A stretch of DNA of 64,000 nt from Nocardioides oceani (GCF_030412965.1 NZ_JAUHJQ010000002.1:62001-126000); one strand, 5' to 3'. Positions 16,244 through 25,257 are shown, counted from the stretch's first letter. The notes: a model not told the origin generated them from the letters alone. Numbers and translations are program-made.

Positions 16244-17289
16244 GCTGCTCCTCGGGTCAGGGTCTGGGACATGTCGCCCACCCAGGCGACCAGCTCCGCG
16301 GGCAGGCCCAGCTCGGCGGTCTGCGCGGTGGCGGCGGCGACGTAGCCGGCGGCGAGCTCCTCGACGAACGCCCGGGAACCGCCGGCCTCGAGCGCCCGGC
16401 GGACCTCGGCCGCACCGGCGGGCCCGAGGTGGGGGTCGCCGAGGTGTCGTCGGACCACCGGCCACGCCGACGTCGTCCGGGCATGGACGACCAGCGGCGT
16501 GCGCTTGCCCTCGCGCAGGTCGCCGAGCGCGGACTTCCCGGTGCGGGCCGGGTCGCCGAAGACGCCCTGCACGTCGTCGAGCAGCTGGTAGGCCAGGCCG
16601 AGCTGGCGACCGACCCGGCCCAGGCCCAGGACGACCGACTCCTCGGCGTCGGCCAGCACGGCGCCGTACTGCAGGGGGAGCTCGAAGGAGTAGACGGCCG
16701 TCTTGTGCTCCTCCATCGTCAGCACGTCGGCCAGCGACGGCTCGGCGAGGCCCATCGAGAACCGGACGTCGGCCAGCTCGCCGGCGGCGGAGATGCGCAG
16801 CGCGGCGTCCAGCAGGTCGAGCAGCCGCGCGACGGTGGCAGGAGGAGCCGGTGCCGTCGCGACCGCGCGGACGGCCGCGGCGAGCGCGAGGTCGCCGGTG
16901 AGCACGGCGCCGGCCAGGGCGTAGGCGTCCGCGGCCGCCGGCGAGGCGCCCGCGCGCTGCGCGTGCGCGCGGAAGGTGCCCGGAGCGCTCGGCCGGCCGC
17001 GGCGGGTGTCGTCGCCGTCGATGACGTCGTCGTGGACCACGAACGCGGTGTGCAGCAGCTCCAGCGCGGCGCCGACGGCTGGTACGGCGTCGGCTCGGCG
17101 GCCGCCCAGGAGCCGGTGCACCGACTCCACCAGGTGCGGGCGGAAGCGCTTGCCGCCGGTCGTCGCGTCCGCGAGCGCGCGGGTGAGGGCGGACTCGTCC
17201 GGCCCCGCCGTCGCGCCGGCGGGGGACCCCAGCTGCTCGTCGAGCTCGCGCGCGACCCAGTCGCCGCTCACGCCGGTCGCCCCGGTCAT
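16240..17289 (-). CDS. crtE: geranylgeranyl diphosphate synthase (polyprenyl synthetase family)
   Basis: A 349-residue trans-isoprenyl diphosphate synthase. The first aspartate-rich motif sits in VVHDDVIDGDDTRRGRPS and the second in YQLLDDVQGVFGDPARTGK, which also has the conserved Lys downstream. It makes the C20 precursor for CrtB. The ATG at 17289 overlaps the idi stop and the TGA overlaps the crtB start. The chain length is inferred from the operon: a dedicated crtE in a carotenoid cluster is expected to make C20. Confidence 0.93.
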   Translation of the reverse strand: MTGATGVSGDWVARELDEQLGSPAGATAGPDESALTRALADATTGGKRFRPHLVESVHRLLGGRRADAVPAVGAALELLHTAFVVHDDVIDGDDTRRGRPSAPGTFRAHAQRAGASPAAADAYALAGAVLTGDLALAAAVRAVATAPAPPATVARLLDLLDAALRISAAGELADVRFSMGLAEPSLADVLTMEEHKTAVYSFELPLQYGAVLADAEESVVLGLGRVGRQLGLAYQLLDDVQGVFGDPARTGKSALGDLREGKRTPLVVHARTTSAWPVVRRHLGDPHLGPAGAAEVRRALEAGGSRAFVEELAAGYVAAATAQTAELGLPAELVAWVGDMSQTLTRGAA

Positions 17290-17843
17290 GCCGTCGCCCC
17301 GGTCGGCGCTGCGAACCAGTCGGCGGCCTCGAGCTCGGCAGCCTGCTCGCGCAGCCACGGGCTCAGCGCCCACGGCGCCGCGTCGAGCGCCGCGCGGACC
17401 CGGTCGAGCGGGAGCCACACGCTCTCCTCGACCTCGTCGGGGTGGTGCCGGGGCGTGCCGTCGGTGCGGGCGACGTAGACGGGGCACAGCTCGTTCTCGA
17501 CGATGCCGCCCGGGTCGACCGCGCGGTAGCGGAACCGCGGCAGCACACAGCGCACGTCGGTGACCTGCAGGCCCAGCTCGTGGCCGGCGTACCGGTGGAC
17601 CGCGGCGACCGGGTCCTCCTCCGGGCGCGGGTGGCCGCAGAAGGAGTTGGTCCACACGCCGGGCCAGGTGCGCTTGGTGACCGCGCGACGGGTGAGCAGC
17701 AGGCGGTCGTCGTCGTCCAGCACGTAGCAGGAGAACGCCAGGTGCAGCGGTGTGTCGGTCGTGTGGACGCTCGCCCGCGGGGCGGTCCCGCACGGGCGGC
17801 CGTCCTCGTCGAGCAGCACGACGAGATCAGGGGTCGCGGACAC
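17286..17843 (-). CDS. idi: isopentenyl-diphosphate delta-isomerase, type 1
   Basis: A 185-residue Nudix-fold enzyme that interconverts IPP and DMAPP, the primers for CrtE. Motifs seen are the catalytic Cys in TNSFCGHPRPEE, the metal-binding His residues in the N-terminal HTTDTPLHLAFSC, and the acidic ENELCPVYV with its catalytic Glu. I prefer the GTG at 17843, nine bases after GGAGG; the GTG at 17849 is too close to it. This is the first gene of the seven-gene carotenoid operon, so the promoter should lie between here and 18036. Confidence 0.93.
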   Translation of the reverse strand: MSATPDLVVLLDEDGRPCGTAPRASVHTTDTPLHLAFSCYVLDDDDRLLLTRRAVTKRTWPGVWTNSFCGHPRPEEDPVAAVHRYAGHELGLQVTDVRCVLPRFRYRAVDPGGIVENELCPVYVARTDGTPRHHPDEVEESVWLPLDRVRAALDAAPWALSPWLREQAAELEAADWFAAPTGATA

Positions 17844-18035
17844 CGTCACCGTCCTCCCTGGTCGTGCAGCTGGTGGAGCTGCGGTGCTGCATGCCCGTGG
17901 TCCGGGCACCCTCCGGTGCGAGCCCCCGTTACCCGACGCCCTCGCGGCTCATGCGTTCGGGTGAGGCGGCTCCCGGGGTGTTCGGAGCCGTCGCGATAAC
18001 GGTTGGGTCACTGTCGGGGGCGGCCCCTAGGGTCG

Positions 18036-19820
18036 ATGACGATGTCAACGATCCCCGTCTCGGACCCGCCTGCCGGGGTGCACTCCCTCTGGCGGTTGCG
18101 GGGGTACCTCCGGCCCTACGTGCCCGCCCTCGTCGTCATGGCCGCGGCCGCCGTCGGCGCGGTCGCGCTCTCGATCGCCATCCCGCTGGTGACCCGCGCG
18201 CTGATCGACGGGCCGATCACCGACCGCGACGTCTCGGGGGTGCTGCCGCTGGGCCTGCTGGCCCTCGCGCTCGGCGTCCTCGAGGCCGTGCTGGTCTGGG
18301 TCCGCCGCTGGGTGCAGTCCAACGCCGTGCTCGGCCTCGAGACCGACCTGCGCCGCGACCTCTACGCGCGGTTGCAGGAGCTCTCGATGGGCTTCCACTC
18401 GCACTGGCAGTCCGGCCAGCTGCTCTCCCGGGCGACGACCGACCTGAGCGCGATCCGGCGCTTCAGCGGGTTCGGGCTGCTGTTCCTCGTCATCAACATC
18501 CTGCAGCTGACCGTCGTGACCATCGTCCTGCTGACGATGTACTGGCCGCTGGGCCTGGTCGTGGCGCTCGCCGCGGTGCCGATCATCTGGCTCTCGATGC
18601 GCTTCGAGAAGGCCTACGTCGTGGTCTCCCGCCGCGTGCAGGACGAGCAGGGCGACCTCGCGACGCACGCCGAGGAGGGCGCGGTCGGCATCCGGGTGAT
18701 CAAGTCCTTCGGCCGCTCCGAGCACGTCTCCCGGCGCTACGAGGAGGCCGCGCGGCGGCTGCAGGCCACGAGCATGGACAAGGTCCGGCTCTCCGCCCGG
18801 TTCTGGACGTTCCTGGAGGTCATCCCCAACCTCGCGGTCGTGGTGGTGCTCCTGCTCGGCGCCATCGGCGTCGGCCGCGGCGCGCTCACCCCCGGCGAGC
18901 TCGTCGCGTTCATCACCCTGCTGCTCTCCCTGGTCTGGCCGGTCTCCTCGCTCGGCGTCATCCTCGCGATGGCGCAGGAGGCGATGACCGCCGCGGCCCG
19001 GATCCTCGAGATCTTCGACACCGAGCCCGACATCGTCGGCGGCACCCGCACCATCGCCGAGCCGCGCGGCCACCTGCGCTTCGAGCGCGTGGACTTCGCC
19101 TTCCCCGACGCCCCGGACGAGCCCGTCCTCCGCGGCGTCGACCTGGACCTGCGGCCCGGTGAGACGGTCGCCGTGGTCGGCGCGACCGGGGCCGGCAAGA
19201 CCGCGCTCACCGCGCTGGTGCCGCGCCTGCACGACGTCACCGCCGGCCGCGTCACGCTCGACGGCGTCGACGTGCGCGAGCTCGACCTGGGCCACCTGCG
19301 ACGGCTGGTCGCGACGGCCTTCGAGGAGCCGACGCTGTTCTCGATGAGCGCGCGGGAGAACGTCACGCTGGGCCGGGCCGACGCCAGCGACGAGGACGTC
19401 GAGTCCGCGCTGCAGGTCGCGCAAGCCGGCTTCGTGCACGACCTGCCCTGGGGGCTCGACACCCGGATCGGCGAGCAGGGGATGGCGCTGTCCGGTGGCC
19501 AGCGGCAGCGGCTGGCGCTCGCCCGCGCCGTGCTGGTCCGCCCCGAGGTGCTCGTCCTCGACGACACCCTCTCCGCCCTGGACGTGCACACCGAGAAGCT
19601 CGTCGAGCAGGCGCTGGCCTCCGTGCTCGGGTCGACGACCGCGCTGGTGGTCGCCCACCGCGCCTCGACGGTCATGCTGGCCGACAAGGTGGCGCTGCTG
19701 CAGGGCGGCACGATCACCCACGTCGGGCAGCACCGCGAGCTGCTCGAGACCGTGCCGGCGTACCGCGAGCTGCTCGCCGCGGACGCCGACCCCGCCGAGG
19801 TCCCGGGCGTGGTCGCGTGA
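18036..19820 (+). CDS. ABC exporter subunit A (fused permease-ATPase, degenerate Walker B)
   Basis: A 594-residue half-transporter with six predicted membrane helices (about residues 30-310) and a C-terminal ATPase. Walker A is GATGAGKT, the signature is LSGGQRQRLALARA and the H-loop is VAHRAS. After Walker B the catalytic Glu is replaced by Asp (LVLDDTLSALD), which is the hallmark of the degenerate partner in heterodimeric exporters. The next gene supplies a consensus Walker B but a variant signature, so the two should form one asymmetric transporter. The ATG at 18036 is chosen; 18042 is an alternative. It is divergent from the carotenoid operon. The substrate is unknown. Confidence 0.92.
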   Translation: MTMSTIPVSDPPAGVHSLWRLRGYLRPYVPALVVMAAAAVGAVALSIAIPLVTRALIDGPITDRDVSGVLPLGLLALALGVLEAVLVWVRRWVQSNAVLGLETDLRRDLYARLQELSMGFHSHWQSGQLLSRATTDLSAIRRFSGFGLLFLVINILQLTVVTIVLLTMYWPLGLVVALAAVPIIWLSMRFEKAYVVVSRRVQDEQGDLATHAEEGAVGIRVIKSFGRSEHVSRRYEEAARRLQATSMDKVRLSARFWTFLEVIPNLAVVVVLLLGAIGVGRGALTPGELVAFITLLLSLVWPVSSLGVILAMAQEAMTAAARILEIFDTEPDIVGGTRTIAEPRGHLRFERVDFAFPDAPDEPVLRGVDLDLRPGETVAVVGATGAGKTALTALVPRLHDVTAGRVTLDGVDVRELDLGHLRRLVATAFEEPTLFSMSARENVTLGRADASDEDVESALQVAQAGFVHDLPWGLDTRIGEQGMALSGGQRQRLALARAVLVRPEVLVLDDTLSALDVHTEKLVEQALASVLGSTTALVVAHRASTVMLADKVALLQGGTITHVGQHRELLETVPAYRELLAADADPAEVPGVVA

Positions 19821-21700
19821 GCGCGCAGAGCCCCGAGAGCCCCCAGAGCCCCCAGAGCCCCCAGAGCCCCCAGAGCCCCGAGCGCTCCTCGTGGCGCGGC
19901 GTCGCCGAGGTCGACGACGTCGAGGCCCGCGAGCGGGAGCTGGCCGGGCGGCTCGGCAGCGGTTCGCGCCGGCTGCTCGGCGAGCTGCTGCGGCCGTACA
20001 AGCGGGCGGTCCAGCTGCTCGTCCTCGTCGTGGTCGTCGAGAACGCCGCCCGGCTCTCGATCCCGTACCTCGTCAAGGAGGGCATCGACACCGGCATCGC
20101 GCCGATCCGCCGCGACGACGACCTGGTGCCGCTGCTGACGATCGTCGGCATCATGCTGGTCGCCACGCTGACCCAGGCGGTCGCCCGGCAGGTGTTCCTC
20201 GTCCGGTCCGGCCGGATCGGCCAGGACCTCCTCCTCGAGGTGCGCCGTCGCGTCTTCCGCCACTTCCAGGCGCTGAGCCCGGCCTTCCACGACGACTACA
20301 CGTCCGGCCGGGTGATCTCCCGGCAGACCTCCGACGTCGACGCGATCTACGAGATGCTCGAGACCGGCTTCGACGGGCTGGTCACCGCCGCGCTCACCCT
20401 CATCGGCACCGCCGGCCTGCTGCTCTTCCTCGACGTCGAGCTCGGCCTGGTCGCCCTGCTGTGCGGGCCGTTCCTCGCGTGGCTGACCAACTGGTTCCGC
20501 AAGGCGTCCGCGGACAGCTACCGCCGGACCCGCGAGAAGGTCGCGCTGGTCATCGTCCACTTCGTGGAGTCCATGGGCGGCATCCGTGCCGTGCAGGCGT
20601 TCCGCCGGGAGCCGCGCAACCAGGAGATCTTCGACGACGTCAACGACCAGTACCGCGCCGCGAACCTCCACGCCTTCCGGCTGGTCGCCTGGTTCATGCC
20701 GGGCATCCGCCTGATCGGCAACGTCACCATCGGGGTCGTGCTGCTCTACGGCGGCTACCTCGCCTTCCACGGCGACGTCACCGTCGGCGTGCTGGCCGCG
20801 TTCCTGCTCTACCTGCGGGCGTTCTTCGAGCCGATGATGGAGATCTCGCAGTTCTACAACACCTTCCAGTCCGCCTCGGCCGCGCTGGAGAAGCTCGCCG
20901 GCGTGCTGGACGAGGAGCCGGGGGTGCCGGAGCCGACCGACCCCGTCCCGGTCCGCGAGGCACGCGGTGAGGTGCGCTTCGACCACGTGGTCTTCGAGTA
21001 CGCACCGGGCCGGCCGGTCCTGCCCGACCTCGACCTCGTCGTTCCCGCCGGGCAGACGCTGGCGCTGGTCGGCACCACCGGCGCCGGGAAGACGACGCTC
21101 GCCAAACTCGCGACCCGGTTCTACGACCCCGTCGCGGGCCGCGTCCTCCTCGACGGCACCGACGTGCGCCGGCTGTCCTCGGCGGACCTGCGCGAGCACG
21201 TCGTGATGGTCACCCAGGAGAACTACCTGTTCTCCGGGACGATCGCCGACAACATCCGGTTCGGGAAGCCGGACGCGACGATGGAGGAGGTCGTCGGGGC
21301 GACGACGGCGCTGGGGGCGCACGACTTCATCGCGGCGCTGCCCGACGGCTACGAGACCGACGTCGCCAACCGCGGCGGGCGGCTGAGCGCCGGCCAGCGG
21401 CAGCTGGTCGCCTTCGCCCGCGCGTTCCTCGCCGACCCGGCGGTGCTGATCCTCGACGAGGCCACCTCGTCGCTCGACATCCCCTCCGAGCGGATGGTGC
21501 AACGGGCGCTGCGGACGGTGCTCGCGGGGCGGACGGCGGTGATCATCGCCCACCGGCTCTCGACGGTGGAGATCGCCGACCGGGTCATCGTCATGGAGCA
21601 CGGCCGGATCGTCGAGGACGGCTCACCCGCGGAGCTGGTGGCCGGCGGGGAGGGCCGCTACAGCGACCTGCACGACGCGTGGCTGGCCTCGCTGGCCTGA
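19817..21700 (+). CDS. ABC exporter subunit B (fused permease-ATPase, consensus Walker B)
   Basis: A 627-residue half-transporter starting at a GTG within the stop of subunit A. Residues 4-21 form a Ser-Pro-Gln repeat encoded by a 9-base tandem repeat. Then come six membrane helices and an ATPase with Walker A GTTGAGKTT, signature LSAGQRQLVAFARA, Walker B LILDEATSSLD and an H-loop IIAHRLS. The catalytic Glu is present here, while the signature differs from LSGGQ. This is the complementary half of an asymmetric exporter. A drug, lipid or pigment substrate is possible; the sequence does not decide. Confidence 0.92.
   Translation: MSAQSPESPQSPQSPQSPQSPERSSWRGVAEVDDVEARERELAGRLGSGSRRLLGELLRPYKRAVQLLVLVVVVENAARLSIPYLVKEGIDTGIAPIRRDDDLVPLLTIVGIMLVATLTQAVARQVFLVRSGRIGQDLLLEVRRRVFRHFQALSPAFHDDYTSGRVISRQTSDVDAIYEMLETGFDGLVTAALTLIGTAGLLLFLDVELGLVALLCGPFLAWLTNWFRKASADSYRRTREKVALVIVHFVESMGGIRAVQAFRREPRNQEIFDDVNDQYRAANLHAFRLVAWFMPGIRLIGNVTIGVVLLYGGYLAFHGDVTVGVLAAFLLYLRAFFEPMMEISQFYNTFQSASAALEKLAGVLDEEPGVPEPTDPVPVREARGEVRFDHVVFEYAPGRPVLPDLDLVVPAGQTLALVGTTGAGKTTLAKLATRFYDPVAGRVLLDGTDVRRLSSADLREHVVMVTQENYLFSGTIADNIRFGKPDATMEEVVGATTALGAHDFIAALPDGYETDVANRGGRLSAGQRQLVAFARAFLADPAVLILDEATSSLDIPSERMVQRALRTVLAGRTAVIIAHRLSTVEIADRVIVMEHGRIVEDGSPAELVAGGEGRYSDLHDAWLASLA
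19826..19879 (+). repeat. six 9-base tandem units inside the exporter gene
   Basis: Six nearly identical units of CAGAGCCCC follow each other directly (the second unit begins GAG). They encode repeated Ser-Pro-Gln near the cytoplasmic N-terminus of exporter subunit B. The unit length keeps the frame, so copy number could vary without breaking the gene. Confidence 0.9.
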
Positions 21701-21716
21701 GCCGTAGGGTGCCCGC

Positions 21717-23141
21717 GTGAACCCAGCGCCCCGCGTGACCGACCTGACGAGTGCCGGTGTGGCCGAGACCGTGCGCCTGACCACCACGGGGGAGCGGACC
21801 GTCCGCGCCGTGGTCGACTCCGCGCTCGCGCGGATCGCCGACCGCGACGGCGGCCTCAACGCGGTCTCCCGGCTCGCAGCCGACCGGGCCCGCACCGACG
21901 CCGACCGGCTCGACGCCGCGCGGGCGGCGGGCGAGGTGCCCGGGCCCCTGCACGGCGTACCGGTCGTCATCAAGGAGGAGCTCGCGGTCGAGGGCCTCGT
22001 CACGACCTTCGGCGGCGAGGGCAACTCGACGCCGGCCCTGGCGGACGCCGAGGTGGTGCGCCGCCTGCGCGCCGCGGGGGCCGTCGTGGTGGCGACGACG
22101 ACGATGCCGGAGTTCGGCGCCTGGCCCTACACCGAGTCGTCCTCGCGGGGCTACACCCGCAACCCCTGGGACCGCACGCGTACCCCGGGCGGGTCCAGCG
22201 GAGGGACGGCCGCCGCGGTGGCCAGCGGGATGGTGCCCGTAGGCATGGGCGGCGACGGCGGCGGATCGATCCGCATCCCGAGCGCCCACTGCGGCCTGTT
22301 CGGGTTGAAGCCGCAGCGCGGACGGGTCACCTCGGCGCCGGGGGACCACCTGTGGTGGGCGCTCGGCACGGCCGGGCCGCTGGCCCGCTCGGTCCTCGAC
22401 AGTGCACTCGTGTACGACGTCGTCCGCGGCCACACCGACGTGGACCGGTGGCGGGCGGGGGAGACCGGCTCGTTCGCTGCGGCCGCCCGGCGCGAGCCGG
22501 GCCGGCTGCGCATCGGCTGGACCACGAAGCCGGTCACCCGCGGCGTCCGGCCCGACCCCCTGCACGTCCGGGCGGTCCAGGACACCGCGCGGCTGCTGAC
22601 CGGGCTCGGCCACGACGTGCGCGAGGTCGACCCGCTCTACCCCGACCCGACCGCGGCGTTCGTGCCGCAGTTCCTCGGCGGCATCCGCGCCGAGGCCGAC
22701 ACCGTCGAGCACTTCGCCCGGCTCGAGCGGCGCACGCGGCAGACCTACCGGCTCGGCTCGTGGGTCACCCCGCGCGTCCTCGACCGGGCGCTCGCGATGA
22801 CCGAGACCGTCTCGGCCAAGGCCAACCGGGTCTTCGACGACGTCGACGTCCTGCTGACCCCGGCGGTCGCCCACCGGCCGGCTCCGGTCGGGGTCCTCGA
22901 CGGGAAGGGGACGGTCCGCTCCGCGCTGGCGGCGATGCCCGCGATCGCGTACGCCGCGCTGTGGAACGTCGCCGGCAACCCGGCCGCCGCGGTCCCGTGC
23001 GGCCCCGCCCCCGACGGCCTGCCGGTCGGCGTGCAGCTCGTCGGCCGGACCGACGACGAGCCGACGCTGCTCTCGCTCTCGGCCCAGCTCGAGGCGGCCC
23101 GGCCCTGGCCGCTCGTCGCGCCGGCGTACGCGACCGCATGA
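21717..23141 (+). CDS. amidase signature family hydrolase
   Basis: A 474-residue cytoplasmic amidase. The Ser-cisSer-Lys catalytic triad is readable: Lys86 in VVIKEE, the cis-Ser in TPGGSSGGT (about residue 161) and the nucleophile Ser184 in GGDGGGSIRIP. The spacing equals that of well-known family members. No other gat genes are adjacent, so this is more likely a free-standing amidase than GatA. The GTG start at 21717 is 16 bases after the exporter stop and may belong to the same transcript. The substrate is not determinable. Confidence 0.9.
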   Translation: MNPAPRVTDLTSAGVAETVRLTTTGERTVRAVVDSALARIADRDGGLNAVSRLAADRARTDADRLDAARAAGEVPGPLHGVPVVIKEELAVEGLVTTFGGEGNSTPALADAEVVRRLRAAGAVVVATTTMPEFGAWPYTESSSRGYTRNPWDRTRTPGGSSGGTAAAVASGMVPVGMGGDGGGSIRIPSAHCGLFGLKPQRGRVTSAPGDHLWWALGTAGPLARSVLDSALVYDVVRGHTDVDRWRAGETGSFAAAARREPGRLRIGWTTKPVTRGVRPDPLHVRAVQDTARLLTGLGHDVREVDPLYPDPTAAFVPQFLGGIRAEADTVEHFARLERRTRQTYRLGSWVTPRVLDRALAMTETVSAKANRVFDDVDVLLTPAVAHRPAPVGVLDGKGTVRSALAAMPAIAYAALWNVAGNPAAAVPCGPAPDGLPVGVQLVGRTDDEPTLLSLSAQLEAARPWPLVAPAYATA

Positions 23142-23980
23142 GCCTGCTCCTGCAGACCCCGCTCGCGGTGGGCCGGCGCGTGCTGCGGCGGCCCAGCCCG
23201 CTCACCGGCCGGACGGTGCTCGTCACCGGAGCCAGCTCGGGGATCGGCGAGGCCACGGCGTACGCCGTCGCGGAGCGCGGGGCGCGCGTCCTGCTCGTCG
23301 CCCGCCGGGCGGAGGAGCTCGAGCGGGTCCGCGCCCGGATCGGCGAGGCGGCCGCGGCGTACCCCTGCGACCTCACCGACGGCGACGCCGTCGACGCGCT
23401 GGTGGCGCGGGTGCTCGCGGAGAACGGCGCCGTCGACTACCTGGTCAACAACGCCGGCCGGTCGATCCGCCGGAGCCTGGCGCTGTCCTACGACCGGTTC
23501 CACGACGTGGAGCGGACGATGGCGGTCAACTTCCTCGGCCCGGTGCGGCTGACGATGGGGCTGCTGCCGGCGATGCGCGAGCAGCGGTTCGGCCACGTCG
23601 TCAACGTCGTGACCTGGGGCGTGCAGGTGAAGGCGCCGAAGTTCTCCGCCTACATCGCCTCCAAGACCGCGCTCGACACATGGAGCCGGATCGCCGGGCG
23701 CGAGACGTTCTTCGAGAACGTCACCTTCACCAACATGCGCTTCTCGCTCGTGCAGACCCCGATGACCGCCCCGACCGAGGCGTACGCCGGCCGCGGCGCC
23801 ACCCCCGAGCAGGCCGCCGCGAAGGTGGTCCGCGCGCTCGAGGACCGACCGCTCACCGTGGGCACGCTCGCCGGCGCGTTCGGCGAGGTGGTCAACGTCG
23901 TCGCCCCCCGCGCCAGCGACGCCCTGCTGGCGACCCTGGACCGCTTCTTCGCCGACTCCGCCGCCGCGCGGGGGCGGTGA
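23138..23980 (+). CDS. short-chain dehydrogenase/reductase with atypical catalytic Thr
   Basis: A 280-residue SDR with a short basic N-terminal extension. The cofactor motif is TGASSGIG (residues 30-37), the structural motif is NNAG, and the active site is YIASK (Tyr172, Lys176). The position of the catalytic Ser, 13 residues before the Tyr, holds Thr159 (VVTWGVQ). The segment KFSAYIASKTALDTWS resembles SDRs linked to acyl-group reduction, so a lipid substrate is possible. It overlaps the amidase stop (ATGA) and converges on the next gene with a 19-base gap. Confidence 0.88.
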   Translation: MSLLLQTPLAVGRRVLRRPSPLTGRTVLVTGASSGIGEATAYAVAERGARVLLVARRAEELERVRARIGEAAAAYPCDLTDGDAVDALVARVLAENGAVDYLVNNAGRSIRRSLALSYDRFHDVERTMAVNFLGPVRLTMGLLPAMREQRFGHVVNVVTWGVQVKAPKFSAYIASKTALDTWSRIAGRETFFENVTFTNMRFSLVQTPMTAPTEAYAGRGATPEQAAAKVVRALEDRPLTVGTLAGAFGEVVNVVAPRASDALLATLDRFFADSAAARGR

Positions 23981-23999
23981 CCCGCGAGAGGTCGGGCTG

Positions 24000-24365
24000 C
24001 TAGCCGCCGTAGGAGAAGCGGAGGTCGGCGAAGAGCAGGTGGTTGACCCGCCTGCGCAGGTGGCCGACGGTCGCCTCGGGCGGCAGCGGGTGCGGGGTCA
24101 GGTGGGTGAATCGCAGCCGGGTGTCCCCGCCCGGTGCCGCGCCGGTCTCGAGCAGGATCCGGTCGTCGGGCCGGTGCGGCCACAGCGTGGACCACACCAG
24201 GCCGCGGGGCTCGTCGGCCTCGAGCACCTGCGGCACCACCTCGTCGGCGAGCAGCGCGGGGGCCAGCCAGGGCCGGGCACGGGGTTCGTCGGGCACGGCG
24301 AGGGAGCGCCACACCACGTGCGGCGGGGCGGGGAGCTTCCGGGCCCGCGTGCCGATGACCTCCAC
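24000..24365 (-). CDS. small SRPBCC-like protein
   Basis: A 121-residue protein starting GTG at 24365 (VEVIGTRARKLPAPPHVVW). The N-terminal PAPPHVVWRSLA and the central VLEADEPRGLVWSTLWPHRP, followed by a strand with GGDTRLRFTHL, fit the SRPBCC ligand-binding or AHSA1-like fold. The C-terminal helix is Arg-rich (GHLRRRVNHLLFADL). It has no signal peptide. Its partner and ligand are unknown. Confidence 0.75.
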   Translation of the reverse strand: MEVIGTRARKLPAPPHVVWRSLAVPDEPRARPWLAPALLADEVVPQVLEADEPRGLVWSTLWPHRPDDRILLETGAAPGGDTRLRFTHLTPHPLPPEATVGHLRRRVNHLLFADLRFSYGG

Positions 24366-24424
24366 GACGCCGACCGTAGGCGTTGCCGGGCCCGACGGCG
24401 AGCGGTTTGCCGGGCCGGGGTGGT

Positions 24425-25117
24425 TCAGGCGGCGCGGGCGAGGGCGATGCGCCCGCCGGCGTCGGTCGCCGCTTCCTGGAGGGCGACGCGGGCGTCCTCG
24501 AGCGCGGCGGCCGGGCCGGTCTCGCCCACTGCGGCCAGGCCCGCGTGGACGACCACCGCCCGACCGCCGCCGGCGACCGGTCGCGCACCGACGAGGCCGC
24601 TCATCCGCCGCCACGCCACCGGCAGGGAGACGGCGGCCAGCACGACGAGCAGGTGGTCGTCGTCGACCTGCACCAGCTGGTCGCGCTCCCGCAGCGCGGC
24701 GGAGGCCCGCGTGAGCAGGTCGTCGCCACCGACGCGGGCATCCCCGCTGCGACGCAGCAGGCACAGCGCGTCGCCGGCCCGGACCGGCGCGGAGCACAGC
24801 TCGAGCTCCGAGCCGGCGGACCACTGCTCGGCCGGGGCGACGAGCTCCGGGGCCGGTGGCACCAGGGCGGCGAGCAGGTGGGCGAGCTCGGTCAGCGTCG
24901 CCCGCTGCAGCGCGACGTGCGCGTCGGTCTGCTCCTCGCCCCCGGCCGGGCCGGCCCCGGCGGCGTACACCTCGAGGGCGACCATCGCCTGCTCCACCAG
25001 CCGTTGGGCCCCGGCGACCGATCCCGCCTCGCGGGCTCCCACCACGGCCCGGTGGACCAGGGTCCACGTGGCCAGCAGGGCCGTCGACCGGGGGTCGGCT
25101 GCGACGAGGGGGTCCAT
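24425..25117 (-). CDS. degenerate GGDEF-like domain protein
   Basis: A 230-residue cytoplasmic protein that I do not recognise by name. The C-terminal half (about residues 115-230) follows the GGDEF plan: a strand (ALCLLRR), then GGDDLLTRASAALRERDQL, then QVDDDHLLVVLA where a diguanylate cyclase has RxGGDEFxxLL, and finally VVHAGLAAVGETG with AATDAGGRIALA as in the family's C-terminal end. The catalytic loop is VDDDH (residues 151-155) rather than GG(D/E)EF, so synthesis of c-di-GMP is unlikely. The N-terminal half is alpha-helical and may be a sensor or a partner-binding part. The start at 25117 has GGGAG upstream. Confidence 0.6.
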   Translation of the reverse strand: MDPLVAADPRSTALLATWTLVHRAVVGAREAGSVAGAQRLVEQAMVALEVYAAGAGPAGGEEQTDAHVALQRATLTELAHLLAALVPPAPELVAPAEQWSAGSELELCSAPVRAGDALCLLRRSGDARVGGDDLLTRASAALRERDQLVQVDDDHLLVVLAAVSLPVAWRRMSGLVGARPVAGGGRAVVVHAGLAAVGETGPAAALEDARVALQEAATDAGGRIALARAA

Positions 25118-25257
25118 GGCGGCTCCCGTTTCTGTGAGGGACGAGCTGCCCGGTCATCGGCCCGCGTGGCGCCGGCCTGAGCGGTGCTGCGGGGACGTGA
25201 CGCAGATAACTCGCCCGCCCGCGCGGTCGCCCTGCGGCCGCCCCGCCGGGCCGGGGC

